Positions 33,312 to 42,232 of a DNA stretch of 64,000 bases are shown piece by piece. A program made the position numbers and the translations under genes. The notes beneath the pieces are model-generated. The model did not search any database. It was not told the DNA's origin and saw only the letters and a program-made list of their open reading frames with translations. Origin of the DNA: Prevotella sp. E13-17 (GTDB taxonomy: Bacteria; Bacteroidota; Bacteroidia; Bacteroidales; Bacteroidaceae); the NCBI RefSeq assembly GCF_022024035.1, contig NZ_CP091787.1, positions 2,418,001 through 2,482,000 of the forward strand. The letters run 5' to 3'. Positions within the stretch are counted from its first letter, which is position 1, and each line of letters opens with the position of its first letter.

Positions 33312-35372
33312 TTACATCTTCGACGTAAACAAATGGTCAAAAAACGGATTATTCCTTTCCTTCGCATTCTTCAATAGCGTATGGAAATCCATTGCCTCAA
33401 TATGAAGGTTCAAATCTGGGTTAATCTTATAGTATGACCCAAACGGCGTTTTTCGCCACTGATGGTTCTTATTATAACGGATAAGCTCATCGGGCATTTC
33501 ATCCATCACTACATAGCCATACTTGGGTGTATCTTCAGTTACATGAACCTTCTGACCTTTCCAATTCTTTTTCTCTTTTTCTTTTCCATATAAAAAGTCT
33601 TCAAAGTATTTTTCCACCAACTCCGAAAACTCCCATCTGTTATCGGTCTTCTTCTTTTGATGCGCAGTATCGCCAGGTCTTTTGAACTCGAAGATAACCA
33701 TTGAGCCAACCTCACCCATCTCTTTGTCTCCGTATGATATAGCATTGTTTACCAACAGATGGTCATCGTTTATCATCACGATGTCAGGTTCCTTCGAACT
33801 CCTTATCTGACTCATAGAAGTGATAGATTTATCTGATGCAATATACCTGAAAGTCGAGAATCTGTCATCAAGGAGCCAAAGATTATGGTACTGATAGTTA
33901 ACGCTCTCGTTGGTGAGCCCCATTGGGAATATCAAGTTATGAATCATGCTCTCCAACTCATATTTCCCATCCTCTTTCATTTCCAGCATCTTTTCAAACA
34001 AAGATATGATGGCTTTACGACGAGTGACGTAGGCAACCAAATTGTCTGCATCATACGCTGTTCGCTTCTTGATAGTGTCAATAATTCCACTTATCTCCTC
34101 TTCGTTCACTTCGCGTAGCTGGATAAACTTATCTATCTTTTCAGATATCTTCTTGTTCTCGTTATATGCCACACCATGTAGGTATGCGTCTTTCTTTTCA
34201 TCAGTTAGATTCGGTGGCATTGCCTCAAGGACATCATCCCTCAGCAGAAAACTCCTGTATTCAGGCGATGTTGTTGTTATATAGTTCTTTACCTCCTCTA
34301 TGTTTCTCTTCTTGGTTTCAACCGCATAAGTCTCGTACATGGTTGAAATCTCTTTGGCCACGCCTCTCAGAATATCCTCAATCGTAACCACTTTCTCCAT
34401 ACCCTCTAAATATGGCATATCATCTGCCTTTTCGGGTATCTTAAACATTGTTCTTGCATTGTTGACACTATTATCCAAGTATTCGGATACCACATAGATG
34501 TCTATAAATTTCGACTCTCCATTTTCTGTTATCGGATAGTTATACAGTGAATCAACATCAGCCAAGTTTCTTTTAGCACCGACTACTCGAGAATTAGCAC
34601 AAAGTAAAACATAGTTATACTTTCGGCTAGTAATCTTATCAGACTTCACCACATATAAGTGAAACTTCTTCCCCTCTACCTCAATGTCTTTCTCCTTCTC
34701 TTTTGATTCCAAAGAAAAATAGTTGTTCACACTCAGCGAACTGTTTTTACCATCTTGTGTTTTCTCTGTAATGTTGATGATTGGCAGATTATCACACAAG
34801 TAATAAATGAAGCAATGCTCCATGATTCCGCGCGCTATATCCTCAGCATTACGGGCCGTACTTGATATAAGCTCCTTGTTATTACAGTTCCTTAATACAA
34901 CTTTTGTTTGTGGTGCCGATGGTTCTATCTCTTCCTTTGTCTCTTCTGTTATTTCGTTATCTTTGTCGAACTTGAATGAGCGTTTCCACCATTTTCCGTC
35001 TTCTTCATAGATGCTAGTTATCTCCATCCTTTCAAAGAGTGCCAATATGGTAAAACGGCCAACGCCTTTACATCCATACTTTTTCCTGTTCAAATCACCG
35101 TAAGGACTATTGAACGAAATAAAGTTTTCTTCTGTAAAGCCCTGTCCGTTATCTATGATTGTTATGTCCTGAATAGGTGGAACGTCTCGACCATACAAAT
35201 CCGAAACATATTCTCCTGCAGCACGCTCAATGAAAACCTCTATTCTCTTCTCTTCGCGTGTTACTTTGTCCAAGCTGATAATAGAATTGACAACAGACTC
35301 ATAAAGCGGAAGAAACACTTCTGCCTTGCTCAAATCTATTGAATTTACAAAGTCTTTAACTTTCAGTTCCAT
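33312..35372 (-). CDS. GHKL ATPase fused to a PD-(D/E)XK nuclease-like domain (686 aa)
   Basis: The N-terminal Bergerat ATPase has LYESVVNSI (23-31, Glu25/Asn29), IIDNGQGF (72-79) and GCKGVGRFT (100-108). The C-terminal region has NLWLLDDRFSTF, then EPDIVMI and SMVIFEFKRPG (Glu/Lys near 562-564), a PD-(D/E)XK core. Domain order and the NLWL-DDRF block match the 618-aa protein at 21432. It is the first gene of the operon running into the caspase-like, hamA and hamB genes. It may recognise foreign DNA or activate the protease, but no function is shown. Confidence 0.75.
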   Translation of the reverse strand: MELKVKDFVNSIDLSKAEVFLPLYESVVNSIISLDKVTREEKRIEVFIERAAGEYVSDLYGRDVPPIQDITIIDNGQGFTEENFISFNSPYGDLNRKKYGCKGVGRFTILALFERMEITSIYEEDGKWWKRSFKFDKDNEITEETKEEIEPSAPQTKVVLRNCNNKELISSTARNAEDIARGIMEHCFIYYLCDNLPIINITEKTQDGKNSSLSVNNYFSLESKEKEKDIEVEGKKFHLYVVKSDKITSRKYNYVLLCANSRVVGAKRNLADVDSLYNYPITENGESKFIDIYVVSEYLDNSVNNARTMFKIPEKADDMPYLEGMEKVVTIEDILRGVAKEISTMYETYAVETKKRNIEEVKNYITTTSPEYRSFLLRDDVLEAMPPNLTDEKKDAYLHGVAYNENKKISEKIDKFIQLREVNEEEISGIIDTIKKRTAYDADNLVAYVTRRKAIISLFEKMLEMKEDGKYELESMIHNLIFPMGLTNESVNYQYHNLWLLDDRFSTFRYIASDKSITSMSQIRSSKEPDIVMINDDHLLVNNAISYGDKEMGEVGSMVIFEFKRPGDTAHQKKKTDNRWEFSELVEKYFEDFLYGKEKEKKNWKGQKVHVTEDTPKYGYVVMDEMPDELIRYNKNHQWRKTPFGSYYKINPDLNLHIEAMDFHTLLKNAKERNNPFFDHLFTSKM

Positions 35373-35852
35373 AACAGATAGTCTTTTACATTAATTCCAT
35401 AATCCCAGCGTAGCGCGCTATGCCAGCCACCCCAGCATCACTTATAATACGCCGAGGTATCTACTTCAAACTCTTCCATTTTGCCAATCTTGAGAATTGA
35501 TATGGAATGGCATCTTAAACTTACATTCCTCTTGATTGTCCAAACATATCTCTACGTCGCAAACGCATTTGAAACACAGGGACGGTCCCTATTTCATCAC
35601 ATGCGATAAATCATGCTTTTACTGATTCCTGTCAATCTCTCCAACTGACGCAATGATGCTCTTTTACCCTTCAATTCTATTAACAGAGACTTCTTTAAAT
35701 CTGCAGGTAATTGTTGAAAAGCGCTGCTATTCGCCACTTCCGGTTAATAGTTCAAGATTCCCGGTTCACGGTTATTTCTCCATGCGCCAGCCAACCCTGA
35801 ACCACGAACCCTGAAGCATGAACAATGAACCATTAATCATGAACCATCAGTT
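35373..35852. other. Gene-free stretch upstream of the GHKL gene, with RAYT debris
   Basis: It holds the presumed promoter region of the Hachiman operon (no clear TAnnTTTG found), a TAGCGCGCTA palindrome near 35413, a palindromic AGGGACGGTCCCT at about 35579, the RAYT fragment at 35597-35733, and AT-rich GAACCATGAAC-type repeats (35745-35849) ending at the IS element. Confidence 0.6.
35597..35733 (-). pseudogene. 3' fragment of a copy-1-type RAYT
   Basis: It is nearly identical to 18474-18611, encoding the C-terminal ~45 residues (KGRASLRQLERLTGISKSMI) and stop, with the same TTTCATCACATGCG boundary. The rest of the gene is absent. Confidence 0.8.
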
Positions 35853-36078
35853 TGTCTTTTCCTGATTTTGGTTGACAGTTTATTGCTTTTTTCCTGATGT
35901 AGTTGACAGTCGATTTCCTGAATTAGTTGACAATTTACTAGAAACGTTGACACCTTTACTGAAAAGGTTGTCTTTTTCCTGAAACTGTTGACAACTATGA
36001 AAAACACTGCGGTGGTTTGCCAAGCGGCTGGAGGCGCAAAGCCTCCAAAGAGTGCCCTCCAGCATTCCGCCTGCAAAG

Positions 36079-36891
36079 TTATGGATTAATCTGCAGATTC
36101 TGTTCATTCTTGCGATATATTTTATTCTTCCACATCTTTTTCTGTTCACCAGTCTGTTCGTGAACAGCATTTGGAGTCTGCATGCCGATGCTGTAGTGAG
36201 GACGCCTGCTGTTATAGAAATCAACAAAGCGCTTTATCTGCTCAAGAGCCTCTTCATACGTTGCGAATCGCCTTTCCTGACGATAGACGCTCTCGTACTT
36301 GATTGTTTCGTTCACACGCTCTGCAATGCCGTTATCAGTAGGTTTGTAGTCCTCTGTCATGGATATTAATATGTTATGTTTTAGCAATTCTTCCACATAC
36401 GAATCGCAGCAGTACTGTACACCTCGGTCAGAGTGGTGAATGAGTCCGGAGAGGTCGCCACCGCCAGCCTGTTCTATAGCCATGCGGAGAGCCTTGAGCG
36501 TAAATGCAGATGAGAGAGATTCTGCCAGATACCAGCCAACAATCTTCTTTGAATAGGCATCCGTTACGAGATGCAGATAGCAGCATCCGCTCTTGAGTTC
36601 AATGTAAGTAATATCGCTCACCCAGAGCTGGTTGGGTGCTGTAGGAATGAATCCTTTAATAAGATTCTTCCATTTGTGGTATCGATGGTTGGAGTTCGTT
36701 GTAGAGCGGCTTTTGCGAGGCTTCTGCATCAGTTTGTGGCGACGAAGTAAATTCATAAATTTATCGCGCCCAGGCATCCAACCCGTATTAAACATTACAC
36801 CAAGCATCAACCAGAGTTTTACTCCTCCAATCCCTGGATCAATCTCACGTATCTCACGTACAGCATCAAGAATATGAATCTCACGGGCCAA
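36079..36891 (-). CDS. IS3-family transposase OrfB (DDE integrase core)
   Basis: This is the catalytic rve domain with Asp in WVSDITYIE, Asp in HHSDRGVQY and Glu in NGIAERVNETIK, plus the N-terminal HTH_21-like part. The real product is probably OrfAB: the orfB frame is open upstream (GLTVTAACDLLGRSRQAYY) to an A7 run at 37014-37020, where a -1 slip would join it to OrfA. Confidence 0.9.
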   Translation of the reverse strand: MAREIHILDAVREIREIDPGIGGVKLWLMLGVMFNTGWMPGRDKFMNLLRRHKLMQKPRKSRSTTNSNHRYHKWKNLIKGFIPTAPNQLWVSDITYIELKSGCCYLHLVTDAYSKKIVGWYLAESLSSAFTLKALRMAIEQAGGGDLSGLIHHSDRGVQYCCDSYVEELLKHNILISMTEDYKPTDNGIAERVNETIKYESVYRQERRFATYEEALEQIKRFVDFYNSRRPHYSIGMQTPNAVHEQTGEQKKMWKNKIYRKNEQNLQINP

Positions 36892-36995
36892 CCGTTCCGT
36901 TTCATCCGTCTTCTTCTTGTAATAGGCCTGCCTGCTTCGGCCAAGCAGATCACAGGCAGCAGTTACCGTCAGGCCATGCTGCCTATGAAGTTCTT

Positions 36996-37352
36996 CTACT
37001 GCTTGGCCCCAGATTTTTTTCTGATATCAATTCCGTTCTTTTCGGCTACGTCAATCAGAGTGTTCAGGGCCAGATTCTGCAACTCCAGCTCGCGGACACG
37101 GGCTTCAAGTGCCAGTACCTCAGGAGATTTCTCCTCTTTCTTCTTACGTGCCATATCTTCAAGCGCTTTGGTATCCGCCTGCAAAGATACAACTTTTTTT
37201 GAATGTCGATATCTCTTAACCCAAGTTCTTATCGTATGTGGGTTAACATTGTAGTACTCGGCCAGCTCTTCTGCGCTGTTGTCGCCACTTAAAAATACTG
37301 AGACAATCTCGTCTCTTTTCTCCTTTGGAGTCCTTTGATACGTTCTTTTCAT
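36996..37352 (-). CDS. IS3-family OrfA (HTH DNA-binding protein)
   Basis: The 118-aa OrfA has an HTH (ELAEYYNVNPHTIRTWVKRY) and a C-terminal leucine-zipper-like coil (LEARVRELELQNLALNTLID). Just before its stop the mRNA has seven A residues (codons AGA AAA AAA), a standard IS3 -1 frameshift site producing the OrfAB transposase. Confidence 0.88.
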   Translation of the reverse strand: MKRTYQRTPKEKRDEIVSVFLSGDNSAEELAEYYNVNPHTIRTWVKRYRHSKKVVSLQADTKALEDMARKKKEEKSPEVLALEARVRELELQNLALNTLIDVAEKNGIDIRKKSGAKQ

Positions 37353-37436
37353 AAGTTTAACACATTTATTAAGTTCCTAAATGTGTCAACCTATATCAGT
37401 ATAAGACAGTTGCCATGAACTCCATATCATCCAAAT

Positions 37437-38285
37437 TCATGACAGTTTTTGTTTCACCTCTTTTTCTTCCTTTTTTCCTGAAATGGACACTGGCATTGGA
37501 TTAATCAGCGGTTGTGGGTTGCAAATTATCTGACCCATCTGGACTTGAGCTTTGACGCTTTGATAATTCTCATAGTTCCACATCAGATAAGAATCCCACA
37601 ACCCCAAATCTATATCTTTCAATAACGTATCAATTCTTTCTTTAATAGGCTCACCATTCTTGTCAAAATACATCTGATCTCTCACTTGTTCTCTCAGGAC
37701 TTGAATTGCTTTAAACTCGCCAAGCGTGAAAATCGCCCCAAGCTCAATCGGTTCAGTCATTATCTTTGTGTCTGTATTTACCTTACTCTTCGCCAAGATC
37801 TCTGTCACATACTTCTTTCCAGCATTTCTCATGGCAAACAATGTGAAATTTGAAGAGAAATAAGAATCCGGATCAATATAGAACAAAGTATCACAATAGC
37901 CCTTAGATATTTGAATCAAAATACCATCAATATCATCTTCATTGACCATAGTGTCAACAAAATGTATCTTTCTTATATTGAATGATTCATTTGATGGAAC
38001 GCCAAACGGAATGCCCAATTTGTGCAAAGCAACTATAACTGTCCTTTTCTCCGCAATCGACATCGCTCTATTAAATTCTCCTTCAGCCTCTCTATACGAC
38101 TTTTTGGCATAAGATTTCAATATATTCAGTGCTTTGACAGCGATATCACGAACAATTTCTTTCTCCTTAGACTCTTTGTCCTTTCGATATTTATTTCCAA
38201 AAAACGCTCCAACCCATCCACCTATTCCTGCCGTTAAGATGGGTATTAAAATATAAGCTACAAGATTTAACCAAGTCCATTCCAT
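37437..38285 (-). CDS. Hypothetical membrane-anchored protein
   Basis: The 282-aa protein has one N-terminal membrane segment (LNLVAYILIPILTAGIGGWV, 7-26) followed by a charged coiled stretch (YRKDKESKEKEIVRD) and a soluble domain with IELGAIFTLGEFKAIQVLRE. I do not recognise the family. It is the nearest gene right of the IS element and lies 142 bases from the 38427 gene, perhaps a trailing member of that operon. Confidence 0.5.
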   Translation of the reverse strand: MEWTWLNLVAYILIPILTAGIGGWVGAFFGNKYRKDKESKEKEIVRDIAVKALNILKSYAKKSYREAEGEFNRAMSIAEKRTVIVALHKLGIPFGVPSNESFNIRKIHFVDTMVNEDDIDGILIQISKGYCDTLFYIDPDSYFSSNFTLFAMRNAGKKYVTEILAKSKVNTDTKIMTEPIELGAIFTLGEFKAIQVLREQVRDQMYFDKNGEPIKERIDTLLKDIDLGLWDSYLMWNYENYQSVKAQVQMGQIICNPQPLINPMPVSISGKKEEKEVKQKLS

Positions 38286-38426
38286 CTCCGTTTTCTCCTT
38301 TTATCTCGAACAACATGATATTCACGCATCATATCCATCAGCGATAACACTCCTATCGAATATCTGCCTTCTTATCAAAGCGTTAATCATGAACCGCCAG
38401 TTCTTCCAATCCTTCTTGACACCTGT

Positions 38427-39365
38427 TTATATTTCTCTATATATGGCAATCGGATCAATTATATACTCATTCCCCAGTCTGCCATTAAAAGTATCTTCAA
38501 GATTGCTGATAATACTTGTAAAATTTAAACTGGCTTTTTTTATAGATTCTTCAGGGGCATCTGAATCAATCATCGCTTTATCTCCGCCACATTGAGTCAA
38601 TAGTCCTACAATAGAAAACTCGACCTCTGTCCTTCGTGAATATTTGGCTATCAGACTTTCTTCATTTTCTTTTAGAAACTCCCTATTTAGTATAGATGCA
38701 AAAACGTTATTGCTAAATCGGTAAGGAATATGTACCGCAAACATATCCTTATAACCGAAATCATACAGTTTTACCAAATTCTCTGCGAACTTCTCATTAA
38801 CAATGAGCCCTTGTTCCTGAAGATATCTCTTAAAGACACTATCTATTGCATTCTTTTTCTGTGATACTTTAGCCTTTTGGTTTCTATCATTAATTTGTTT
38901 TGTCACCTCATCTATCTTAGTCAGAACCTCTCCCATTGGCCCATAGCACTGGATATAGCCTAAGGCAGTACCTATTTCATTAAATCTTCCAAAGGTTTCC
39001 TTCAAGGCCTTATAATCGTTGAAATATGCCTTGCCGCTTACCTTTACGAATTGTTTACCTGTCATATCACCCAAATCAACACAGTCTTCAATAGTGCTCA
39101 GTAGACCGCGCTCCGTTAGTTCCTTTTCAAATAAACTATATGCATAGTCGTGGAAATATCTCTTCTCCGAGGAGCCCCTTTCGTATTGAAAAAGTTCTCG
39201 CATAATACTACCGCTGAAGGTATGCATTTTTTGTTGATCATCCTCAGTAGCTGTTACTTTACTATCCTTCAAGATATATTCCGTCAGCCCCTCAAACAAC
39301 TGTGACGATATAGAATACATCTTATCATTATCAAGATAGATGAACGACTTTATCTTATTTTCCAT
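38427..39365 (-). CDS. Hypothetical protein, possibly DUF6414-like
   Basis: The 312-aa protein starts MENKIKSFIYLDNDKMYSIS (ATG at 39365; an upstream in-frame TTG at 39371 is less likely). The opening 'FIYLDNDKMYSISSQLFEGL' recalls DUF6414 proteins, from memory only. A central coil (VTKQINDRNQKAKVSQKK) and a late GLLTQCGGDKAMID stretch are visible. It overlaps the end of the 53-aa membrane gene, so it is translated with it as the last of a packed operon from 42676. Confidence 0.45.
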   Translation of the reverse strand: MENKIKSFIYLDNDKMYSISSQLFEGLTEYILKDSKVTATEDDQQKMHTFSGSIMRELFQYERGSSEKRYFHDYAYSLFEKELTERGLLSTIEDCVDLGDMTGKQFVKVSGKAYFNDYKALKETFGRFNEIGTALGYIQCYGPMGEVLTKIDEVTKQINDRNQKAKVSQKKNAIDSVFKRYLQEQGLIVNEKFAENLVKLYDFGYKDMFAVHIPYRFSNNVFASILNREFLKENEESLIAKYSRRTEVEFSIVGLLTQCGGDKAMIDSDAPEESIKKASLNFTSIISNLEDTFNGRLGNEYIIDPIAIYREI

Positions 39366-39516
39366 GTTCAAACTCCTTTCTTATTTCATTTCGCCTTTCC
39401 ATAAATTTATCAATGCTTCTCTTACGTATATCGTGCATTGTTCTGGTTCCAAGATAAACGCCGTAGAAGCAAAAGGCAATTACGCCTACAACAAACAGAA
39501 TATCTATTGTACTCAT
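39355..39516 (-). CDS. 53-aa single-pass membrane protein
   Basis: The ORF starts MSTIDILFVVGVIAFCFYGV and has a basic C-terminal tail (RKRSIDKFMERRNEIRKE). Its ATG overlaps the stop of the upstream 4-TM gene (ATGA), and its stop overlaps the start of the downstream gene, strong signs of a coupled real gene. Function is unknown; small membrane proteins are often effectors or anchors in defence operons. Confidence 0.6.
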   Translation of the reverse strand: MSTIDILFVVGVIAFCFYGVYLGTRTMHDIRKRSIDKFMERRNEIRKEFEHGK

Positions 39517-39926
39517 ACCTCTATAGTATTTATTTTGTTTATTACTCTAAAACTAAGAAAAAACGATGCTATTGCCAGCGAGATTGAAGCTATAAGCATG
39601 GCTGTCGGATTAAACTCAGTCTGCCCTCCATGGGGAACATATAAAAAGCCCAAGATAATACACAGCACCACAATAGCACCAATGGACCAAGCTGATAGTT
39701 TTTCCTTTTCATCCTCGCTTATCGTGGTTTTACGTCCTTTTAATCTCAGACTGTTCAATTCATTCATATTTGAGAGGTTAAGAGTTAACCCAAAGAATAC
39801 GAAATCAACAGCATTGACCAAAACCGCCCAATCCTTATGAGTCATCAGGATAAATACGATTATCCTAACAATTATTGGGAGTGCGGCAACTCCTACTGTA
39901 TAATATAGCCACCTACTCTTCTTCAT
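39513..39926 (-). CDS. Four-helix membrane protein
   Basis: The 137-aa protein has four hydrophobic segments (about 8-28, 34-50, 81-99, 106-127) and a charged loop (RLKGRKTTISEDEKEKLS). No family is recognised. It lies between putAbiC and the 53-aa membrane gene in the packed minus-strand operon, so a membrane-acting role in that module is inferred. Confidence 0.5.
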   Translation of the reverse strand: MKKSRWLYYTVGVAALPIIVRIIVFILMTHKDWAVLVNAVDFVFFGLTLNLSNMNELNSLRLKGRKTTISEDEKEKLSAWSIGAIVVLCIILGFLYVPHGGQTEFNPTAMLIASISLAIASFFLSFRVINKINTIEV

Positions 39927-40002
39927 GTTCGCTTTTTATTTACTTCTATTAAAAACATCTTTAGTCTCCGTCCACTTCCCTGCTATTCTTAGCTGGTTCT
40001 TC

Positions 40003-40908
40003 TCATTCATCAGGTTTCGTTTTTCTATACGCAGATTCCGCATAGCTCCCCACGTCTACGCCATCTACCAACAAGTCATCCCTAAGATTCTTCAACATAG
40101 CATACCTCTCAATCAACGGTTTTAGTTTTTCCTCACCATTGGTCAATCCATTATAGAACAACCATACCAATTCATATCGAGACAACACTGCTCTAAGCAT
40201 TGCAGTATATTCATATTCATCTTCAAACTTTGTAATCAGGGATGTATTCTTCACAAATTTCAAAATGCGGTATAATAGTCTGAAATAATGGTCAAATTGC
40301 GTTGGTTCGTCAGAATGCGAATATCCTTCCAGCCCAAGTGCCTCTATAGCACCTCTCATCCCCCAAAAGGGTTGTCTATCTCTATCATCATTAGGATTAT
40401 TCACACAAATAACAGCTCCTTCAAATAACGTTTGAAAAGCTTCCCTTCCTGACAAATCAACATTTTCCCCATTTATCTGAGCCGATATAGACAAAGAATT
40501 CACCACCTCCTGAAACTGGCTTAGCATATTAAAGAACGTATTCTCAAACCGCTGAATCTTCAGTGTTTCGTTCTGTTTCTCAAACTCAGCAGTCTGATCC
40601 TCCATTTCTTTTCGTGTTAACTCCAATTCACGCCTCTGGTAGAGTAAGTCCCTCCTCTGAAGTTTCAAATCATGCCGCTGCAAGATGATAGTATATATCA
40701 ATCCAGCAAAGGCCAGTCCTGAAAAAAGCGCATTCACAGCTCCGAACTGGTCACCAAATGTACCTCTCTGTTCCTTATCAAATGGAAGAAATATCAGGCA
40801 GAAATTAGCGAGGAACAACACTAGCACCATAGCTAGCATAATACCAAGCAAATTGCATCTAAGCCACACAAGCTTTCTTTTATAGAAGGACTTTCCTATC
40901 CTACACAT
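40003..40908 (-). CDS. Putative phage abortive infection protein (putAbiC family)
   Basis: The 301-aa protein has two N-terminal membrane helices (about 18-40 and 56-76) around GTFGDQFGAVNALFSGLAFA, then a long coiled coil (LQRRDLLYQRRELELTRKEM) and a helical domain with FENTFFNMLSQFQEVV. This is the layout of the putAbiC (AbiC-like) family linked to abortive infection. It is in the middle of the eight-gene operon. Its mechanism is not established. Confidence 0.8.
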   Translation of the reverse strand: MCRIGKSFYKRKLVWLRCNLLGIMLAMVLVLFLANFCLIFLPFDKEQRGTFGDQFGAVNALFSGLAFAGLIYTIILQRHDLKLQRRDLLYQRRELELTRKEMEDQTAEFEKQNETLKIQRFENTFFNMLSQFQEVVNSLSISAQINGENVDLSGREAFQTLFEGAVICVNNPNDDRDRQPFWGMRGAIEALGLEGYSHSDEPTQFDHYFRLLYRILKFVKNTSLITKFEDEYEYTAMLRAVLSRYELVWLFYNGLTNGEEKLKPLIERYAMLKNLRDDLLVDGVDVGSYAESAYRKTKPDE

Positions 40909-40926
40909 ATTGATAAACTTTAATCC

Positions 40927-41280
40927 TTACCCAAAATTAATTTTCAAACTATCGAATAGTATCCATATTGTAAATAGAAAACAGATATACTTCACTATTA
41001 TCTGCAATACCAATATAATATTCACATAGTTTCTTCCACTCCTAACTGGCGACATCCATTTTTGCGTCTCGTCATAATAAACTTTAATGGTCGCTGATAC
41101 ATTCTCATCCGTTCCTTTATAGAACTGTTGCTTACGAAACTCCTCCCAGTCCACAATATTAATCAATTGGGCCATTATTTCTGTAGCGTCCTTATGTTCC
41201 CTCTTATATGCATTCGCATACGTTTCTTGGAGATTATTCACGTGACGCGGAACTGTCACCCTGTCACCCACCTTCATCAT
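40927..41280 (-). CDS. Small protein with C-terminal membrane anchor
   Basis: The 117-aa protein has a soluble N-terminal part (MMKVGDRVTVPRHVNNLQET) and one C-terminal hydrophobic region (YVNIILVLQIIVKYICFLFT). It starts inside the end of the 46-aa ORF and ends 18 bases before putAbiC. No family is recognised. Confidence 0.5.
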   Translation of the reverse strand: MMKVGDRVTVPRHVNNLQETYANAYKREHKDATEIMAQLINIVDWEEFRKQQFYKGTDENVSATIKVYYDETQKWMSPVRSGRNYVNIILVLQIIVKYICFLFTIWILFDSLKINFG

Positions 41281-41404
41281 CCACAGGGGTCAGTGCATTT
41301 TTTATCTTTATGCGTTCCTCCTTATAGGTACTTCTGCGAGGACAGTCTTGTCGCACTTCAGCAGGTATCCCGTCACACAATGTGATAAACTCCGCAGTAT
41401 CCAT
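41264..41404 (-). CDS. Possible 46-aa ORF in the putAbiC operon
   Basis: MDTAEFITLCDGIPAEVRQD starts 6 bases after the stop of the 271-aa gene and overlaps the next start by 17 bases in another frame. The tight fit favours translation. It is soluble and charged; no family is recognised. Confidence 0.4.
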   Translation of the reverse strand: MDTAEFITLCDGIPAEVRQDCPRRSTYKEERIKIKNALTPVDDEGG

Positions 41405-41410
41405 ATCTGC

Positions 41411-42226
41411 TTACCAGAAAGGATATATCGATTTATCTTTCCAGAACTCTATATCATCCTTGCGGACCATAGAGAGTTTTCCATTATCTTCCAAAATGAG
41501 CACATACGAAGAGCCGACATCCTCCACATGACCATAACGATCATTCAAGCCACTCTCCCGTATAGTGAAAAGATCCTCATTACGAGACAACACATCACCA
41601 TTCGGCAACGTAAAGCTATTACCCGCGGAGGAATCCTGCTGTCTCTTTGTGCCAAACTTCGCAGACAGCCCTTGTATCGCATTCAAAACGATACTCAGAT
41701 CCTCGTTCATCTCCCTTTTTTCCGGAATTTTAGCACCACTCTTAACAGAAAGCAGCTGTACCAAAGAGTTACCATCAGAAGTTCTGTTATTATAAGTCTC
41801 CTTTATCGCGTTTGTCAGCTCCTCCACTTTCTCATTGATAAGATCTATTCTCAGAGACTCGTCATACGTCGTTGTGCGGAGCATTGACGTATCAAATGGC
41901 CTGTCCGTCTTAGAATCAATGATAAGCACACATTTCTTATCAAAAGCCTGCCTCAAGCCAAGTTCATAGAACACATTCGGATTTCGTGAGCTAAGATCAC
42001 AGATAGCCATATCACAATCCAGGATCATATTAAGTATATCCAAGACTATCAGGCTCGTCTTCGCATTCTCATCAACACGCTTTGCTTTAAACCCAGCCTT
42101 CTCACAAGCAGGCTTTATCAGATAATCATATACCCGTTTGAAATGTCCCTGCGCATAACCAGCAGGTTCCGTAAAAGGCATCATGACTAAACACTCCTTC
42201 ATATTACCAGATTGTTTCTCACTCAT
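41411..42226 (-). CDS. TIR / nucleoside-deoxyribosyltransferase-like protein
   Basis: The 271-aa protein has a Rossmann-like N-terminal domain: CLVMMPFTEP, then AGFKAKRVDEN, then DMAICDLSSRNPNVFYELGL with the conserved Glu and KKCVLIID. This fold occurs in nucleotide-hydrolysing TIR-like and deoxyribosyltransferase-like defence effectors. The C-terminal ~70 residues form a separate domain. It starts 6 bases after the P-loop gene. NAD or nucleotide cleavage is inferred, not shown. Confidence 0.6.
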   Translation of the reverse strand: MSEKQSGNMKECLVMMPFTEPAGYAQGHFKRVYDYLIKPACEKAGFKAKRVDENAKTSLIVLDILNMILDCDMAICDLSSRNPNVFYELGLRQAFDKKCVLIIDSKTDRPFDTSMLRTTTYDESLRIDLINEKVEELTNAIKETYNNRTSDGNSLVQLLSVKSGAKIPEKREMNEDLSIVLNAIQGLSAKFGTKRQQDSSAGNSFTLPNGDVLSRNEDLFTIRESGLNDRYGHVEDVGSSYVLILEDNGKLSMVRKDDIEFWKDKSIYPFW

Positions 42227-42232
42227 AATTTA

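Larger units (their letters stand above)
35853..37408 (-). mobile_element. IS3-family insertion sequence with 3-bp target duplication
   Basis: The 1,556-bp element is bounded by inverted repeats TGTCTTTTCCTGATTTTGG and TGTCTTATACTGATATAGG (right end read inward), both continuing TTGACA. The flanking GTT at 35850-35852 and 37409-37411 is a 3-bp target duplication, typical of IS3. The left end has a series of CCTGA-n-GTTGACA words (35861-35992), possible transposase sites. It carries orfA and orfB and appears intact. Confidence 0.88.

Noticed and set aside
36079..37352. IS3 orfA/orfB as a broken transposase
   Set aside because: The two frames are joined by an A7 slip site as in functional IS3 elements, and both ends and the target duplication are intact.
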